A DNA stretch of 7,378 nucleotides, taken from an uncultured Oscillospiraceae bacterium (GTDB lineage Bacteria; Bacillota; Clostridia; Oscillospirales; Acutalibacteraceae). A model generated the notes under the pieces. That model was not told the origin of the DNA and did not search any database. It worked only from the letters and a program-made list of their open reading frames with translations. The stretch lies in the NCBI GenBank assembly GCA_958354085.1, contig CATWUX010000116.1, positions 1 through 7,378 on the forward strand, given 5' to 3'. Below are positions 1-5,456 of the stretch, in pieces (position 1 is the stretch's first letter; every line of letters starts with the position of its first letter). The position numbers were made by a program, and so were the translations under genes.

Positions 1-94
1 TCAGCTTATCCCGGCGCACCTGCAGCAGCTCGCTGAGCTGTTGTGCGGTCATTTCTTCCCGTGCAGGGGAATTGGTTTGATTGGATTCGCTCAT
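1..94 (-). CDS. lysS: Probable lysyl-tRNA synthetase, N-terminal fragment (continues past the left edge)
   Basis: Only the first 31 codons lie in the window. The product begins MSESNQTNSPAREEM and continues with LSELLQVRRDKL, the amphipathic N-terminal helix that class II lysyl-tRNA synthetases carry just before the anticodon-binding OB fold. The enzyme would charge tRNA-Lys with lysine using ATP in the cytoplasm. The start at 94 is supported by a purine-rich GAAAGGCGG about 9 nt upstream. The neighbour upstream is greA, and greA followed by lysS is a common order in Firmicutes, which strengthens an identification that rests on a short stretch of protein. The catalytic motifs are outside the window, so completeness cannot be judged. 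No separate lysS promoter is evident in the 99-nt gap, so transcription probably reads through from greA past the hairpin at 119-157. Confidence 0.75.
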   Translation of the reverse strand, partial: MSESNQTNSPAREEMTAQQLSELLQVRRDKL

Positions 95-118
95 GATGGT
101 TTTCCGCCTTTCTCAATG

Positions 119-157
119 AAAAATCGGACGTGGCAACTCCTTCGTTACCGCGCCCGA
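119..157 (-). terminator. Terminator-like hairpin between greA and lysS
   Basis: Read on the minus strand, a 14-nt arm (157-144) pairs with a second arm (137-124) around a 6-nt GAAGGA loop. The pairing has one C-A mismatch and two G-T wobbles, and five T residues (123-119) follow. This is the form of an intrinsic terminator. It sits only about 25 nt before the lysS start and no obvious lysS promoter lies downstream of it, so it may act as a partial terminator that lowers lysS expression relative to greA. Confidence 0.55.
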
Positions 158-193
158 CTGCATTCCGGCGCAGAGCCGGTATTGTTCGTTCTG

Positions 194-667
194 TTATTTG
201 GTAATCTCCAGAATCGTGTATTCGAACACGCCGCTGGGCGTTTCCACTTCCACGACATCGCCCACCGCATGGTTCAGCAGCGATTTGCCGACCGGCGACT
301 CATCCGATATTCTGCCGTCCAAGGGGTCGGCTTCGGTCGAACCGACGATCCGGTATTCCTCTTCCGTGCCGTCTGCGTTGTCACGGATTTTCACGCGGGA
401 ACCGATATGCACCGTCTCGGTGTTCAGCTCGTTTTCGTCCAGCACCAGCACATTTTTCAGCTGATTCTCGATCTCCGCAATACGGCCTTCCAAAATTGCC
501 TGTTCGTTTTTGGCCTCGTCGTATTCGCTGTTTTCGGAAAGGTCGCCGAAAGAAAGCGCGACTTTGATCTTTTCCGCGATCTCTTTTCGCTTGACGGATT
601 TCAGTTCCTCCAGCTCCGCCTCCAGGCGTTTGAGTCCTTCATCGGTAATTACGGTTTGCTTTGCCAT
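194..667 (-). CDS. greA: Transcription elongation factor GreA
   Basis: This 157-residue protein matches the usual GreA length (about 158). GreA enters the secondary channel of RNA polymerase and stimulates cleavage of backtracked transcripts. The N-terminal half is a charged coiled coil whose turn carries the diagnostic GDLSENSEYDEAKNEQ segment (residues 41-56). The acidic residues D42 and E45 in it correspond to those that position the cleavage magnesium ion. The C-terminal half has the FKBP-like fold signature, including VGSTEADP, SDESPVGKSLL and a final GVFEYTILEI strand. The start at 667 (MAKQTVIT) is chosen over an in-frame ATG 20 codons upstream because the family begins here and an AAGGGAG site lies about 11 nt before it. 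A sigma-A promoter lies at 739-768. The gene appears to lead a unit with lysS, separated by a terminator-like hairpin. Confidence 0.97.
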   Translation of the reverse strand: MAKQTVITDEGLKRLEAELEELKSVKRKEIAEKIKVALSFGDLSENSEYDEAKNEQAILEGRIAEIENQLKNVLVLDENELNTETVHIGSRVKIRDNADGTEEEYRIVGSTEADPLDGRISDESPVGKSLLNHAVGDVVEVETPSGVFEYTILEITK

Positions 668-738
668 TATCTCGGAATCTCCCTTCGGAGTATATATTTT
701 GCAACGGAATAGAACCCCCGCTTTCACGGATACGGATT

Positions 739-768
739 ATTATACTATATTTGTTATCGGCGTGTCAA
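739..768 (-). promoter_or_regulatory. Sigma-A promoter of greA
   Basis: On the minus strand a perfect TTGACA (-35, 768-763) and a perfect TATAAT (-10, 744-739) are separated by 18 nt. There is no TGn extension. Transcription would start near 732, giving a leader of about 65 nt before the greA start. It is divergent from the plus-strand promoter at 824-852, with the two -35 boxes about 55 nt apart. Confidence 0.85.
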
Positions 769-823
769 GCCCGCCCTTTTTGAAATTTTCGGTGAAAAAT
801 TCCGTAGAAGCTCTGCCGCCTTC

Positions 824-852
824 TTGTCAGCCTGTCCGGATTCTGCTATACT
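824..852 (+). promoter_or_regulatory. Extended -10 promoter of the nucleotidyltransferase/kinase unit
   Basis: TTGTCA (824-829), a 17-nt spacer and TATACT (847-852), preceded by the TGn extension (TG at 844-845). Transcription would begin near 859, leaving about 140 nt of leader before the gene at 1000. The core TGCTATACTAT is identical to that of the polA promoter at 5447-5475. Confidence 0.75.
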
Positions 853-895
853 ATTCCTGCCGACGCCGGATTGGGAGAAATTCCCTGTCCGTTCC

Positions 896-947
896 CGCCG
901 GTTTCTATAAATGTTCCGGCGAAAATTGTATCCCAATTTTGGTTTTT
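896..947 (+). promoter_or_regulatory. Possible structured leader with tandem hairpins
   Basis: In the untranslated leader of the nucleotidyltransferase gene, CGCCGG (896-901) can pair with CCGGCG (916-921). It is followed directly by AAAATTG (922-928) pairing with CAATTTT (934-940), and then GG and five T residues (943-947). A second CGCCGG at 864-869 could compete for the same CCGGCG. This resembles an attenuator layout, but the stems are short and the second is AT-rich, so the assignment is tentative. Confidence 0.3.
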
Positions 948-999
948 ATGCGTTACAATGAGGATATTCCAAAATTTTGATAAACGGAGATGAAACATT

Positions 1000-1920
1000 A
1001 TGGAAAAACGCCCCGCACTGGTTATCATGGCTGCCGGTATGGGCAGCCGATTCGGCGGGCCTAAGCAAATCACGCCGGTCGGCCCTTCCGGTGAGCTGAT
1101 TATGGATTATTCCATATATGATGCTCTGGCGGCCGGTTTCGGTCGTATCGTGTTTGTGATCAAAAAGGAAATGGAGGCCGCGTTCCGCGAACGTATCGGT
1201 GATCGGATCGCCCGCCACGCCCCGGTCGCGTATGTGTTTCAGGAGCTGGATGCGCTGCCGGAGGGCTATGCGGTTCCCGACGGGCGCACCAAGCCGTGGG
1301 GCACCGGCCATGCCGTGCTGTGCTGCCGCGAGATCGTGGACGAGCCTTTTGTCGTCATCAACGCCGATGATTATTACGGCCGCGAATGCTATCGCATCCT
1401 GTACGAATTTCTCACCACCACCCCGTCGGAGGACAAGCTGCATATTGCCATGGCGGGCTACAAACTGGAAAACACCCTGACCGAAAACGGTTCCGTTTCC
1501 CGCGGCGTCTGCACCGTGGACGCTTCCGGGATGCTGACCGGGCTCGTGGAACGTACCCGTATTGAGCTGCGCGACGGCAAAGCCGCTTTCACCGAGGATG
1601 ACGGTGCAAACTGGACGGTGCTGCCGGAGGGCGCGACCGTTTCCATGAACTGCTGGGCGTTCCCCCGCGGCGCTCTGGACTGCTTTGAAAGCAAATTCCG
1701 CGCGTTTCTGGATGAAAAGATCAACGTGCCGAAAAGCGAATTTTATCTGCCCTTCGCCGTGGACGCGATGGTCGCGGCCGGCGAGGCCGATGTGAAGGTG
1801 CTGACCACCGGTGACAAGTGGTACGGCATGACCTATGCCGAGGACCATGCGCTGGTCATCGGCGCGATTGCCGGCATGGTAAAGGACGGCATCTATCCGG
1901 AAAGGTTGTGGAACGCATGA
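1000..1920 (+). CDS. Sugar-1-phosphate nucleotidyltransferase (NTP_transferase fold)
   Basis: This 306-residue cytoplasmic protein should transfer a nucleotidyl group from an NTP to a sugar 1-phosphate, giving an NDP-sugar and pyrophosphate. It begins with a Rossmann-type strand and the signature AAGMGSRFGGPKQ (residues 11-23), where the glycines bind the NTP phosphates and R17 and K22 are the conserved basic residues. KPWGTGHAV (98-106) matches the base/sugar-binding loop, and NADDYYG (121-127) supplies the acidic pair for the magnesium ion. A GGAG site about 10 nt upstream supports the start. Its stop overlaps the start of the NahK-like kinase by 4 nt, so the two are translationally coupled. 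The kinase's product is the likely substrate, but the sugar and nucleotide specificity cannot be read from sequence. It is shorter than, and of a different type from, the roughly 500-residue UDP-sugar pyrophosphorylase (LnpC) that accompanies NahK in bifidobacteria. Confidence 0.88.
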   Translation: MEKRPALVIMAAGMGSRFGGPKQITPVGPSGELIMDYSIYDALAAGFGRIVFVIKKEMEAAFRERIGDRIARHAPVAYVFQELDALPEGYAVPDGRTKPWGTGHAVLCCREIVDEPFVVINADDYYGRECYRILYEFLTTTPSEDKLHIAMAGYKLENTLTENGSVSRGVCTVDASGMLTGLVERTRIELRDGKAAFTEDDGANWTVLPEGATVSMNCWAFPRGALDCFESKFRAFLDEKINVPKSEFYLPFAVDAMVAAGEADVKVLTTGDKWYGMTYAEDHALVIGAIAGMVKDGIYPERLWNA

Positions 1921-3014
1921 GTACAGCTATGGAAATCGTCGGACGTTTTCAGCTCGAAGGCACGCCGGTGGACGCGAAGCCGTATGGCTGCGGCCATATC
2001 AACGACACCTACTGCGTCTGCTGTGAGCGCGAAGGCAAGCCGCAGCGGCGTTATATTCTCCAGCGCGTCAACCATCAGGTGTTCAAGGATGTCCCGGCGC
2101 TGATGGAAAACATGATCAACGTCACCGCCTTTTTGCGCAAACAGGTCATCGCGGCGGGCGGCAATCCCGACCGGGAATGTCTGACGCTCATTCCCACCGT
2201 GGACGGCGCGTTTTACACCGTCGATCCCGACGGCAACTATTGGCGCGCGTTCATCTTCATTGAAAACGCCATCACTTTCCAAACGGTCGGCAAGCCGGAA
2301 CATTTCTATTATTCCGCGTGCGCGTTCGGCAAATTCCAGCGCTTGCTGGCGGACTATCCGTCCGAAACGCTGCACGAAACCATTCCGAATTTCCATAACA
2401 CCGCATCGCGCTACCGCGATTTTGAAGCAGCAGTCGCCGCTAACGCCTCCGGCCGCGCCGATGAAGCAGCGGAGGAGATCGCGTTTGTGCGGGCACGCAA
2501 GGACGACACTGGCGTGCTGGTCGGCATGCTGGAACGCGGCGAGCTGCCGCTGCGTGTGACGCACAACGACACCAAGCTCAACAACGTGATGCTGGACGAT
2601 GTGACCGGCAAGCCGGTCGCTGTTATCGATCTGGACACCGTCATGCCGGGCTTGTCGCTGTACGATTTCGGCGACAGCATCCGGTTCGGTTCCAACCCGG
2701 CTGCCGAGGACGAAAAAGACCTGTCCAAGGTCTATTGCGACCTGAATCTGTTTGAGCAGTATGTCAAAGGCTTTCTGGAGGAGTGCGGCTCGATGCTCAC
2801 CCCGAACGAGATCAAAATGCTGCCCTTCTCCGCCAAAATGATGACGCTGGAATGCGGTATGCGCTTCCTCGCTGATCACATTGCGGGCGACACCTATTTC
2901 AAGATCCATCGCGAGGGGCACAACCTCGATCGCTGCCGCACCCAGTTCAAGCTGGTCGCGGACATGGAAGAAAAAATGGAGCAAATGAACGCCATCGTCG
3001 CGAAATATGTATAA
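1917..3014 (+). CDS. NahK-like N-acetylhexosamine 1-kinase (APH phosphotransferase family)
   Basis: This 365-residue protein resembles bifidobacterial NahK/LnpB (359 residues) along its length. NahK phosphorylates GlcNAc and GalNAc at the anomeric hydroxyl in the lacto-N-biose/galacto-N-biose pathway. Visible landmarks are the N-lobe loop GCGHINDTY (24-32), YILQRVN, the catalytic loop RVTHNDTKLNN (213-223; D218 as base, N223 as metal ligand), IDLDTVMPG (237-245; metal-binding acidic residues), DFGDSIRFG, EDEKDLSKV and ECGMRFLAD. These last segments are highly characteristic of NahK rather than of antibiotic-modifying APH enzymes. The start at 1917 overlaps the upstream stop as ATGA, with GGAAAGG about 11 nt before it. 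An in-frame ATG at 1929 is a less likely alternative. The neighbour supplies the next step, NDP-sugar formation. No lacto-N-biose phosphorylase or epimerase is in view, so the physiological sugar is inferred. Confidence 0.88.
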   Translation: MSTAMEIVGRFQLEGTPVDAKPYGCGHINDTYCVCCEREGKPQRRYILQRVNHQVFKDVPALMENMINVTAFLRKQVIAAGGNPDRECLTLIPTVDGAFYTVDPDGNYWRAFIFIENAITFQTVGKPEHFYYSACAFGKFQRLLADYPSETLHETIPNFHNTASRYRDFEAAVAANASGRADEAAEEIAFVRARKDDTGVLVGMLERGELPLRVTHNDTKLNNVMLDDVTGKPVAVIDLDTVMPGLSLYDFGDSIRFGSNPAAEDEKDLSKVYCDLNLFEQYVKGFLEECGSMLTPNEIKMLPFSAKMMTLECGMRFLADHIAGDTYFKIHREGHNLDRCRTQFKLVADMEEKMEQMNAIVAKYV

Positions 3015-3016
3015 CA

Positions 3017-3048
3017 GAAGCGCCGCCTGTTTAAGCAGGCGGCGCTTC
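3017..3048. terminator. Hairpin shared by the convergent kinase and M23 genes
   Basis: A perfect 13-bp stem (3017-3029 with 3036-3048) encloses the loop TTTAAG. It starts 2 nt after the kinase stop. On the other strand the M23 gene's stop codon (3033-3031) lies in the loop and its last codons form one arm. Neither side has a long T tract (CTTCCGTT on plus, CTTCTGTTAT on minus), so it is probably a bidirectional but imperfect terminator. Confidence 0.7.
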
Positions 3049-4071
3049 CGTTACGGCGCGGATGTCGTAAACACGGCGGTATTCCTTGGTCTCCGGGTTT
3101 TTGACTGTCTCGCAGCGGTTGCGGTAGAGCAGCCGTGTGATCGCGTATACGTCGATCCAGATCTCGTTATTGCTCTCTTTTTGGGATTCATCAAAGATCA
3201 GCTGCATCCCGAAATGCAGATGGGGCTGCGTGATGTTGTTGACATTTTCCTTGCGGCTGTAACCGGTATGTCCCAAATACCCGATCACATCGCCGGCCTT
3301 GACCACCGAGCCCTCCTTCAGATCCTTGCAATACGGAAAATTCTGACGCAGGTGCGCGTAATAGTAGTAGCGCTTTTTATCGTGGCTGCGGATACCGATG
3401 CGCCAGCCGCCGTACTGGTTCCAGCCCAGCGCCTCTACCACGCCGCCTTCCACCGCAATGATCGGCGTGCCGGTGTTCCCCATCAAATCGTGCCCCAGAT
3501 GCTTGCGTTTAAAGCCGTAGGAACGGCTGCTGCCGAAATCGTCAAAATCGCTGTAATAGTAATTTTTGGCAATCGGTGAAAAGCCCATCAACCCGTATTT
3601 GCGCTCCCAACGCTTGCCGGTTTCGCTGGCGTCATCCGCCACCTCGATCTCATATTCCCCTACAAAGCCGCCGAGCACCGCCTCATACGCCTCATGGTAA
3701 TAGGCGTAATATTTCATATCGGCGGTCAGCTCGGATAAAACCGCGCCGTCCTTGAGCTTTTGGGCGATATCGTCCAGCTGTTTGGTCTTGACGTTTTTCC
3801 ACTCTCCCCCGTTCTTCGCCGCCACATACGCGAGCAGTTCGATCCAGTTCAGCGGCATATCGGTGGCGTGCGACTGCACATCCAGTTTCAGCGCCTTGTC
3901 CAGCGCCTCATAGGGCACGTTGAATTCCACCCATTTGATAAATTTCTTTTCTCCGTCCGTGCCGGCGGCGACTGCCGAGGACAGGCGTCCGACTCCAAAG
4001 GGCAGCAAAAAGCACAGCAAGGCCATGACCAATGCCAGCACCATACGTTTGCGGTGAAAAATCATATACAT
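3031..4071 (-). CDS. Exported M23 (LytM-type) metallopeptidase
   Basis: This 346-residue protein is predicted to be a zinc endopeptidase acting on peptidoglycan cross-links outside the membrane. It begins MYMIFHRKR, followed by a hydrophobic segment (about residues 10-25) and AVAAG, a plausible signal peptidase site or membrane anchor. Residues 30-165 have no recognised domain. The C-terminal M23 domain carries H191 and D195 in HLGHD, H240 in YYYYAHL, and H284 and H286 in PHLHFG. These are the expected zinc ligands (H191, D195, H286) and catalytic histidines, with spacing like that of LytM, so the enzyme should be active. The start at 4071 follows GAGGGG by 8 nt; an upstream ATG at 4110 has no ribosome binding site. 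No clear promoter was found between this gene and the phosphoribosyltransferase gene. Its end is embedded in the shared hairpin at 3017-3048. Confidence 0.92.
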   Translation of the reverse strand: MYMIFHRKRMVLALVMALLCFLLPFGVGRLSSAVAAGTDGEKKFIKWVEFNVPYEALDKALKLDVQSHATDMPLNWIELLAYVAAKNGGEWKNVKTKQLDDIAQKLKDGAVLSELTADMKYYAYYHEAYEAVLGGFVGEYEIEVADDASETGKRWERKYGLMGFSPIAKNYYYSDFDDFGSSRSYGFKRKHLGHDLMGNTGTPIIAVEGGVVEALGWNQYGGWRIGIRSHDKKRYYYYAHLRQNFPYCKDLKEGSVVKAGDVIGYLGHTGYSRKENVNNITQPHLHFGMQLIFDESQKESNNEIWIDVYAITRLLYRNRCETVKNPETKEYRRVYDIRAVTEAPPA

Positions 4072-4180
4072 ACCGATCGCCCCTCGTTTCCCGCGAAAAT
4101 CCTCTTTCATCTATATGAAGAAATCGACGGGAAAATGCGCGCTTACTTGGTTTGGAAAACGGGTTCCGGCGGTCACACAA

Positions 4181-4216
4181 CACAGGGGACTGCAAAAAAC
4201 TTTGCAGTCCCCTGTG
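4181..4216 (-). terminator. 16-bp perfect hairpin downstream of the phosphoribosyltransferase gene
   Basis: CACAGGGGACTGCAAA (4181-4196) and its exact complement (4201-4216) enclose a 4-nt loop. The hairpin starts 14 nt beyond the stop codon of the minus-strand gene, the expected place for its terminator. The sequence following it on the minus strand (TTGTGTGACC) has no strong T tract, so it may be an imperfect terminator or a transcript-end stabiliser. It could also be a copy of a dispersed palindrome. Confidence 0.6.
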
Positions 4217-4230
4217 ATAATATTTTCTCT

Positions 4231-4869
4231 TCAAATTTTGGAATAGCCGTAGCTGTTGACCAGCGCGTCGATCTTCTTTTTCTCATGGCACATCTTGCAC
4301 TGGGTAGACAAACATGTTTCATAACCGGGCAGATCCTCCGGCGTGAACAAAGCGTGGATCGGCAAATCGCGCAGCGTTTCGATCGCGCTGAAAACCGCGC
4401 CGACGCCGACCAGATTGCCGTTATAATATTGCAGGCACTCCATCGACCGGTTGATGGTTTTTCCGGTGGACACGGAAGCGATCAACAGCAGCACATTCTT
4501 GCCCCAGATCATTTTCTGCATATTGTCGCGGAACAGCATCTGATTATTGATGTTCAGCTCCGGCGTCAGCACAGCCATATTGTTGCCGCTGTTCACGTTT
4601 CCGCCGCCGTTTTGCGTCAGCTCCTGCGCCAGAAACGCGCCCAGCATTTCCGTCCCTTCCAGGCAGATAATGGTGTCGATCGGCGTGCCGCGGTAGGCAT
4701 CGGCCAGCTGTTCCGCCGCCGCCTGCGCCATACGGTGCTGGCACTTGATGTTGGTCAGATCGACATAATAATTCACATGAGAATGGTTGGTTGCAAAATG
4801 TCCCGGAATGACGCCGATTTTCAACGAACGGTTTCCCTTTGCGGTGATTTCACGGATCCTGGTTTCCAT
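4231..4869 (-). CDS. Phosphoribosyltransferase-fold protein with atypical PRPP loop
   Basis: This 212-residue protein looks like the type I phosphoribosyltransferase (orotate PRT-like) fold, but its reaction is unknown. The candidate PRPP loop is NVLLLIASVSTGKTI (residues 125-139). The hydrophobic strand and the STGKT phosphate loop are kept, but the two acidic residues that normally precede it are replaced by I-A. Earlier, IDTIICLEGTEMLGAFLAQEL (64-84) resembles the strand and helix at the start of the core fold. The tail holds C186, C191, C194 and H195, a possible metal site. The start at 4869 follows AGGAGG by 6 nt; an upstream ATG at 4932 lacks this. It has its own promoter (4955-4983) and a leader hairpin, with a strong hairpin after the stop, so it appears monocistronic. 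Pyrimidine salvage is possible, but a regulatory or altered-substrate role fits the loop equally well. Confidence 0.7.
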   Translation of the reverse strand: METRIREITAKGNRSLKIGVIPGHFATNHSHVNYYVDLTNIKCQHRMAQAAAEQLADAYRGTPIDTIICLEGTEMLGAFLAQELTQNGGGNVNSGNNMAVLTPELNINNQMLFRDNMQKMIWGKNVLLLIASVSTGKTINRSMECLQYYNGNLVGVGAVFSAIETLRDLPIHALFTPEDLPGYETCLSTQCKMCHEKKKIDALVNSYGYSKI

Positions 4870-4884
4870 ATGTTTCCTCCTGAC

Positions 4885-4902
4885 CACATTCCTGGGAATG
4901 TG
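4885..4902 (-). promoter_or_regulatory. Inverted repeat next to the phosphoribosyltransferase ribosome binding site
   Basis: CACATTCC (4885-4892) and GGAATGTG (4895-4902) form an 8-bp palindrome around a TG centre. On the minus-strand transcript it ends only 3 nt before the AGGAGG (4881-4876). It could be a protein operator or an RNA hairpin that affects ribosome access. Confidence 0.4.
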
Positions 4903-4954
4903 CCTGTTTTCGTACCGCGCGATCTCCCACAAAGTTCGCGCAGCCTCTATTCAT

Positions 4955-4983
4955 AGTGTAGCATATTTTTTATCAAAATACAA
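4955..4983 (-). promoter_or_regulatory. Extended -10 promoter of the phosphoribosyltransferase gene
   Basis: On the minus strand TTGTAT (4983-4978), a 17-nt AT-rich spacer and TACACT (4960-4955) with a TGC extension (4963-4961). Transcription would start near 4948, giving a leader of about 80 nt. It shares the TGCTAyACTAT core with two other promoters in this window. Confidence 0.7.
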
Positions 4984-5125
4984 TTCTTTTAAGAAATTTT
5001 ACCTGCAACAGGACAGGCAGTATGACGAACAGGCGATGAAGAGGGTTTTCCCTCTTTATGCGTTCCTTTTTTCGCAAAAAATCGCTACATATTGTGATCG
5101 AATTTCTTCTACACACACAATATGC
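4984..5125. other. AT-rich intergenic stretch between two divergent promoters
   Basis: The gap between the phosphoribosyltransferase and rubredoxin genes holds the divergent promoters at 4955-4983 and 5126-5154. Between them I see no credible gene: open frames here lack ribosome binding sites and family resemblance. It does contain a 7-bp hairpin, AAGAGGG-TTTT-CCCTCTT (5039-5056), then a pyrimidine-rich run, and the inverted repeat at 5088-5124. Confidence 0.6.
5088..5124. promoter_or_regulatory. 9-bp inverted repeat abutting the rubredoxin promoter
   Basis: CATATTGTG (5088-5096) and its exact complement CACAATATG (5116-5124) are separated by 19 nt. The right arm ends one base before the -35 box at 5126. 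The position and perfect symmetry suggest binding of a dimeric regulator, or of two dimers looping the intervening DNA. The half-sites are not a match to a regulator I can name with confidence. Confidence 0.45.
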
Positions 5126-5154
5126 TTGACAAGTGGGGGAAAATGCCGTATGAT
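5126..5154 (+). promoter_or_regulatory. Sigma-A promoter of the rubredoxin gene
   Basis: A perfect TTGACA (5126-5131), a 17-nt spacer and TATGAT (5149-5154), one mismatch from consensus. Transcription would start near 5161, giving a leader of about 83 nt. That leader includes a small CTTGCA/TGCAAG hairpin at 5172-5189. The near-consensus boxes suggest strong expression unless the adjacent inverted repeat mediates repression. Confidence 0.85.
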
Positions 5155-5243
5155 GGCTTTGGAACATTCCTCTTGCATACTTTTGCAAGGAGCGGAAACA
5201 CTATCAAACGCTTTTATGCTGAATTTAAAGCGAAGGGAAGAAA

Positions 5244-5411
5244 ATGAAAATGGCTGTTTATGTTTGCACGGTTTGCGGTTATCCCTATGATCCTGCAGAG
5301 GGAGCGCCGGATCAGGGCATCGCCCCGGGCACGCCCTTTGAAGAGCTGCCGGAGGACTTTGTTTGTCCGATCTGCGGCGTCGGCTTGGAACTGTTTGAAG
5401 CAGAGGGCTAA
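5244..5411 (+). CDS. Rubredoxin
   Basis: This 55-residue protein is a small cytoplasmic electron carrier with one iron atom bound by four cysteines. The two knuckles are CTVCGY (C8, C11) and CPICG (C41, C44), and the intervening GIAPGTPFEELPEDFVCP matches the family's usual GIxPGTxFExLPxDWVCP pattern. The usual tryptophan before the second knuckle is phenylalanine here (F39). The start at 5244 follows an AAGGGAAG site by about 6 nt; the ATG two codons later is a possible alternative. The gene has its own strong promoter and ends in a strong terminator, so it is a single-gene unit. In anaerobes rubredoxins commonly feed electrons to oxygen- and peroxide-reducing enzymes, but no partner gene is adjacent to confirm that role here. 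Confidence 0.95.
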   Translation: MKMAVYVCTVCGYPYDPAEGAPDQGIAPGTPFEELPEDFVCPICGVGLELFEAEG

Positions 5412-5421
5412 GAATGTCCCG

Positions 5422-5456
5422 AACAACCACGGAGCACGCTCCGTGGTTGTTTTTTT
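5422..5456 (+). terminator. Intrinsic terminator of the rubredoxin gene
   Basis: A perfect 13-bp stem (5422-5434 with 5439-5451) has a CACG loop, and a run of seven T residues (5450-5456) overlaps and follows the stem. It begins 10 nt after the rubredoxin stop. Its 3' arm and T tract also contain the -35 box of the next promoter. Confidence 0.93.

Noticed and set aside
95..193. A T-box riboswitch before lysS.
   Set aside because: The 99-nt gap is too short for a T-box, and I see neither the T-box sequence nor a specifier loop.
954..959. TACAAT as the -10 of a second promoter for the nucleotidyltransferase gene.
   Set aside because: No acceptable -35 lies 16-18 nt upstream (TTGTAT at 926-931 is 22 nt away) and there is no TGn extension. 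The 824-852 promoter is much better.
946..1848. A 300-residue open frame on the minus strand opposite the nucleotidyltransferase.
   Set aside because: It mirrors the codon bias of a clearly recognised plus-strand gene, has no family resemblance and no ribosome binding site.
1893..2984. A 363-residue minus-strand open frame opposite the kinase.
   Set aside because: It is antisense to a strongly NahK-like protein. The His/Arg/Ala/Val-rich composition is typical of a shadow frame.
1917..3014. The kinase as an aminoglycoside resistance enzyme.
   Set aside because: It shares the APH fold, but the full-length resemblance is to NahK and it is coupled to a sugar nucleotidyltransferase.
3760..4956. 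A 398-residue plus-strand open frame across the M23 and phosphoribosyltransferase genes.
   Set aside because: It spans two real minus-strand genes plus their hairpin and promoter region, and has no coherent domain.
5088..5124. The inverted repeat as a Rex or PerR operator.
   Set aside because: The arms contain TTGTG/CACAA, but the 19-nt gap does not fit the compact Rex palindrome, and the PerR box sequence is absent.
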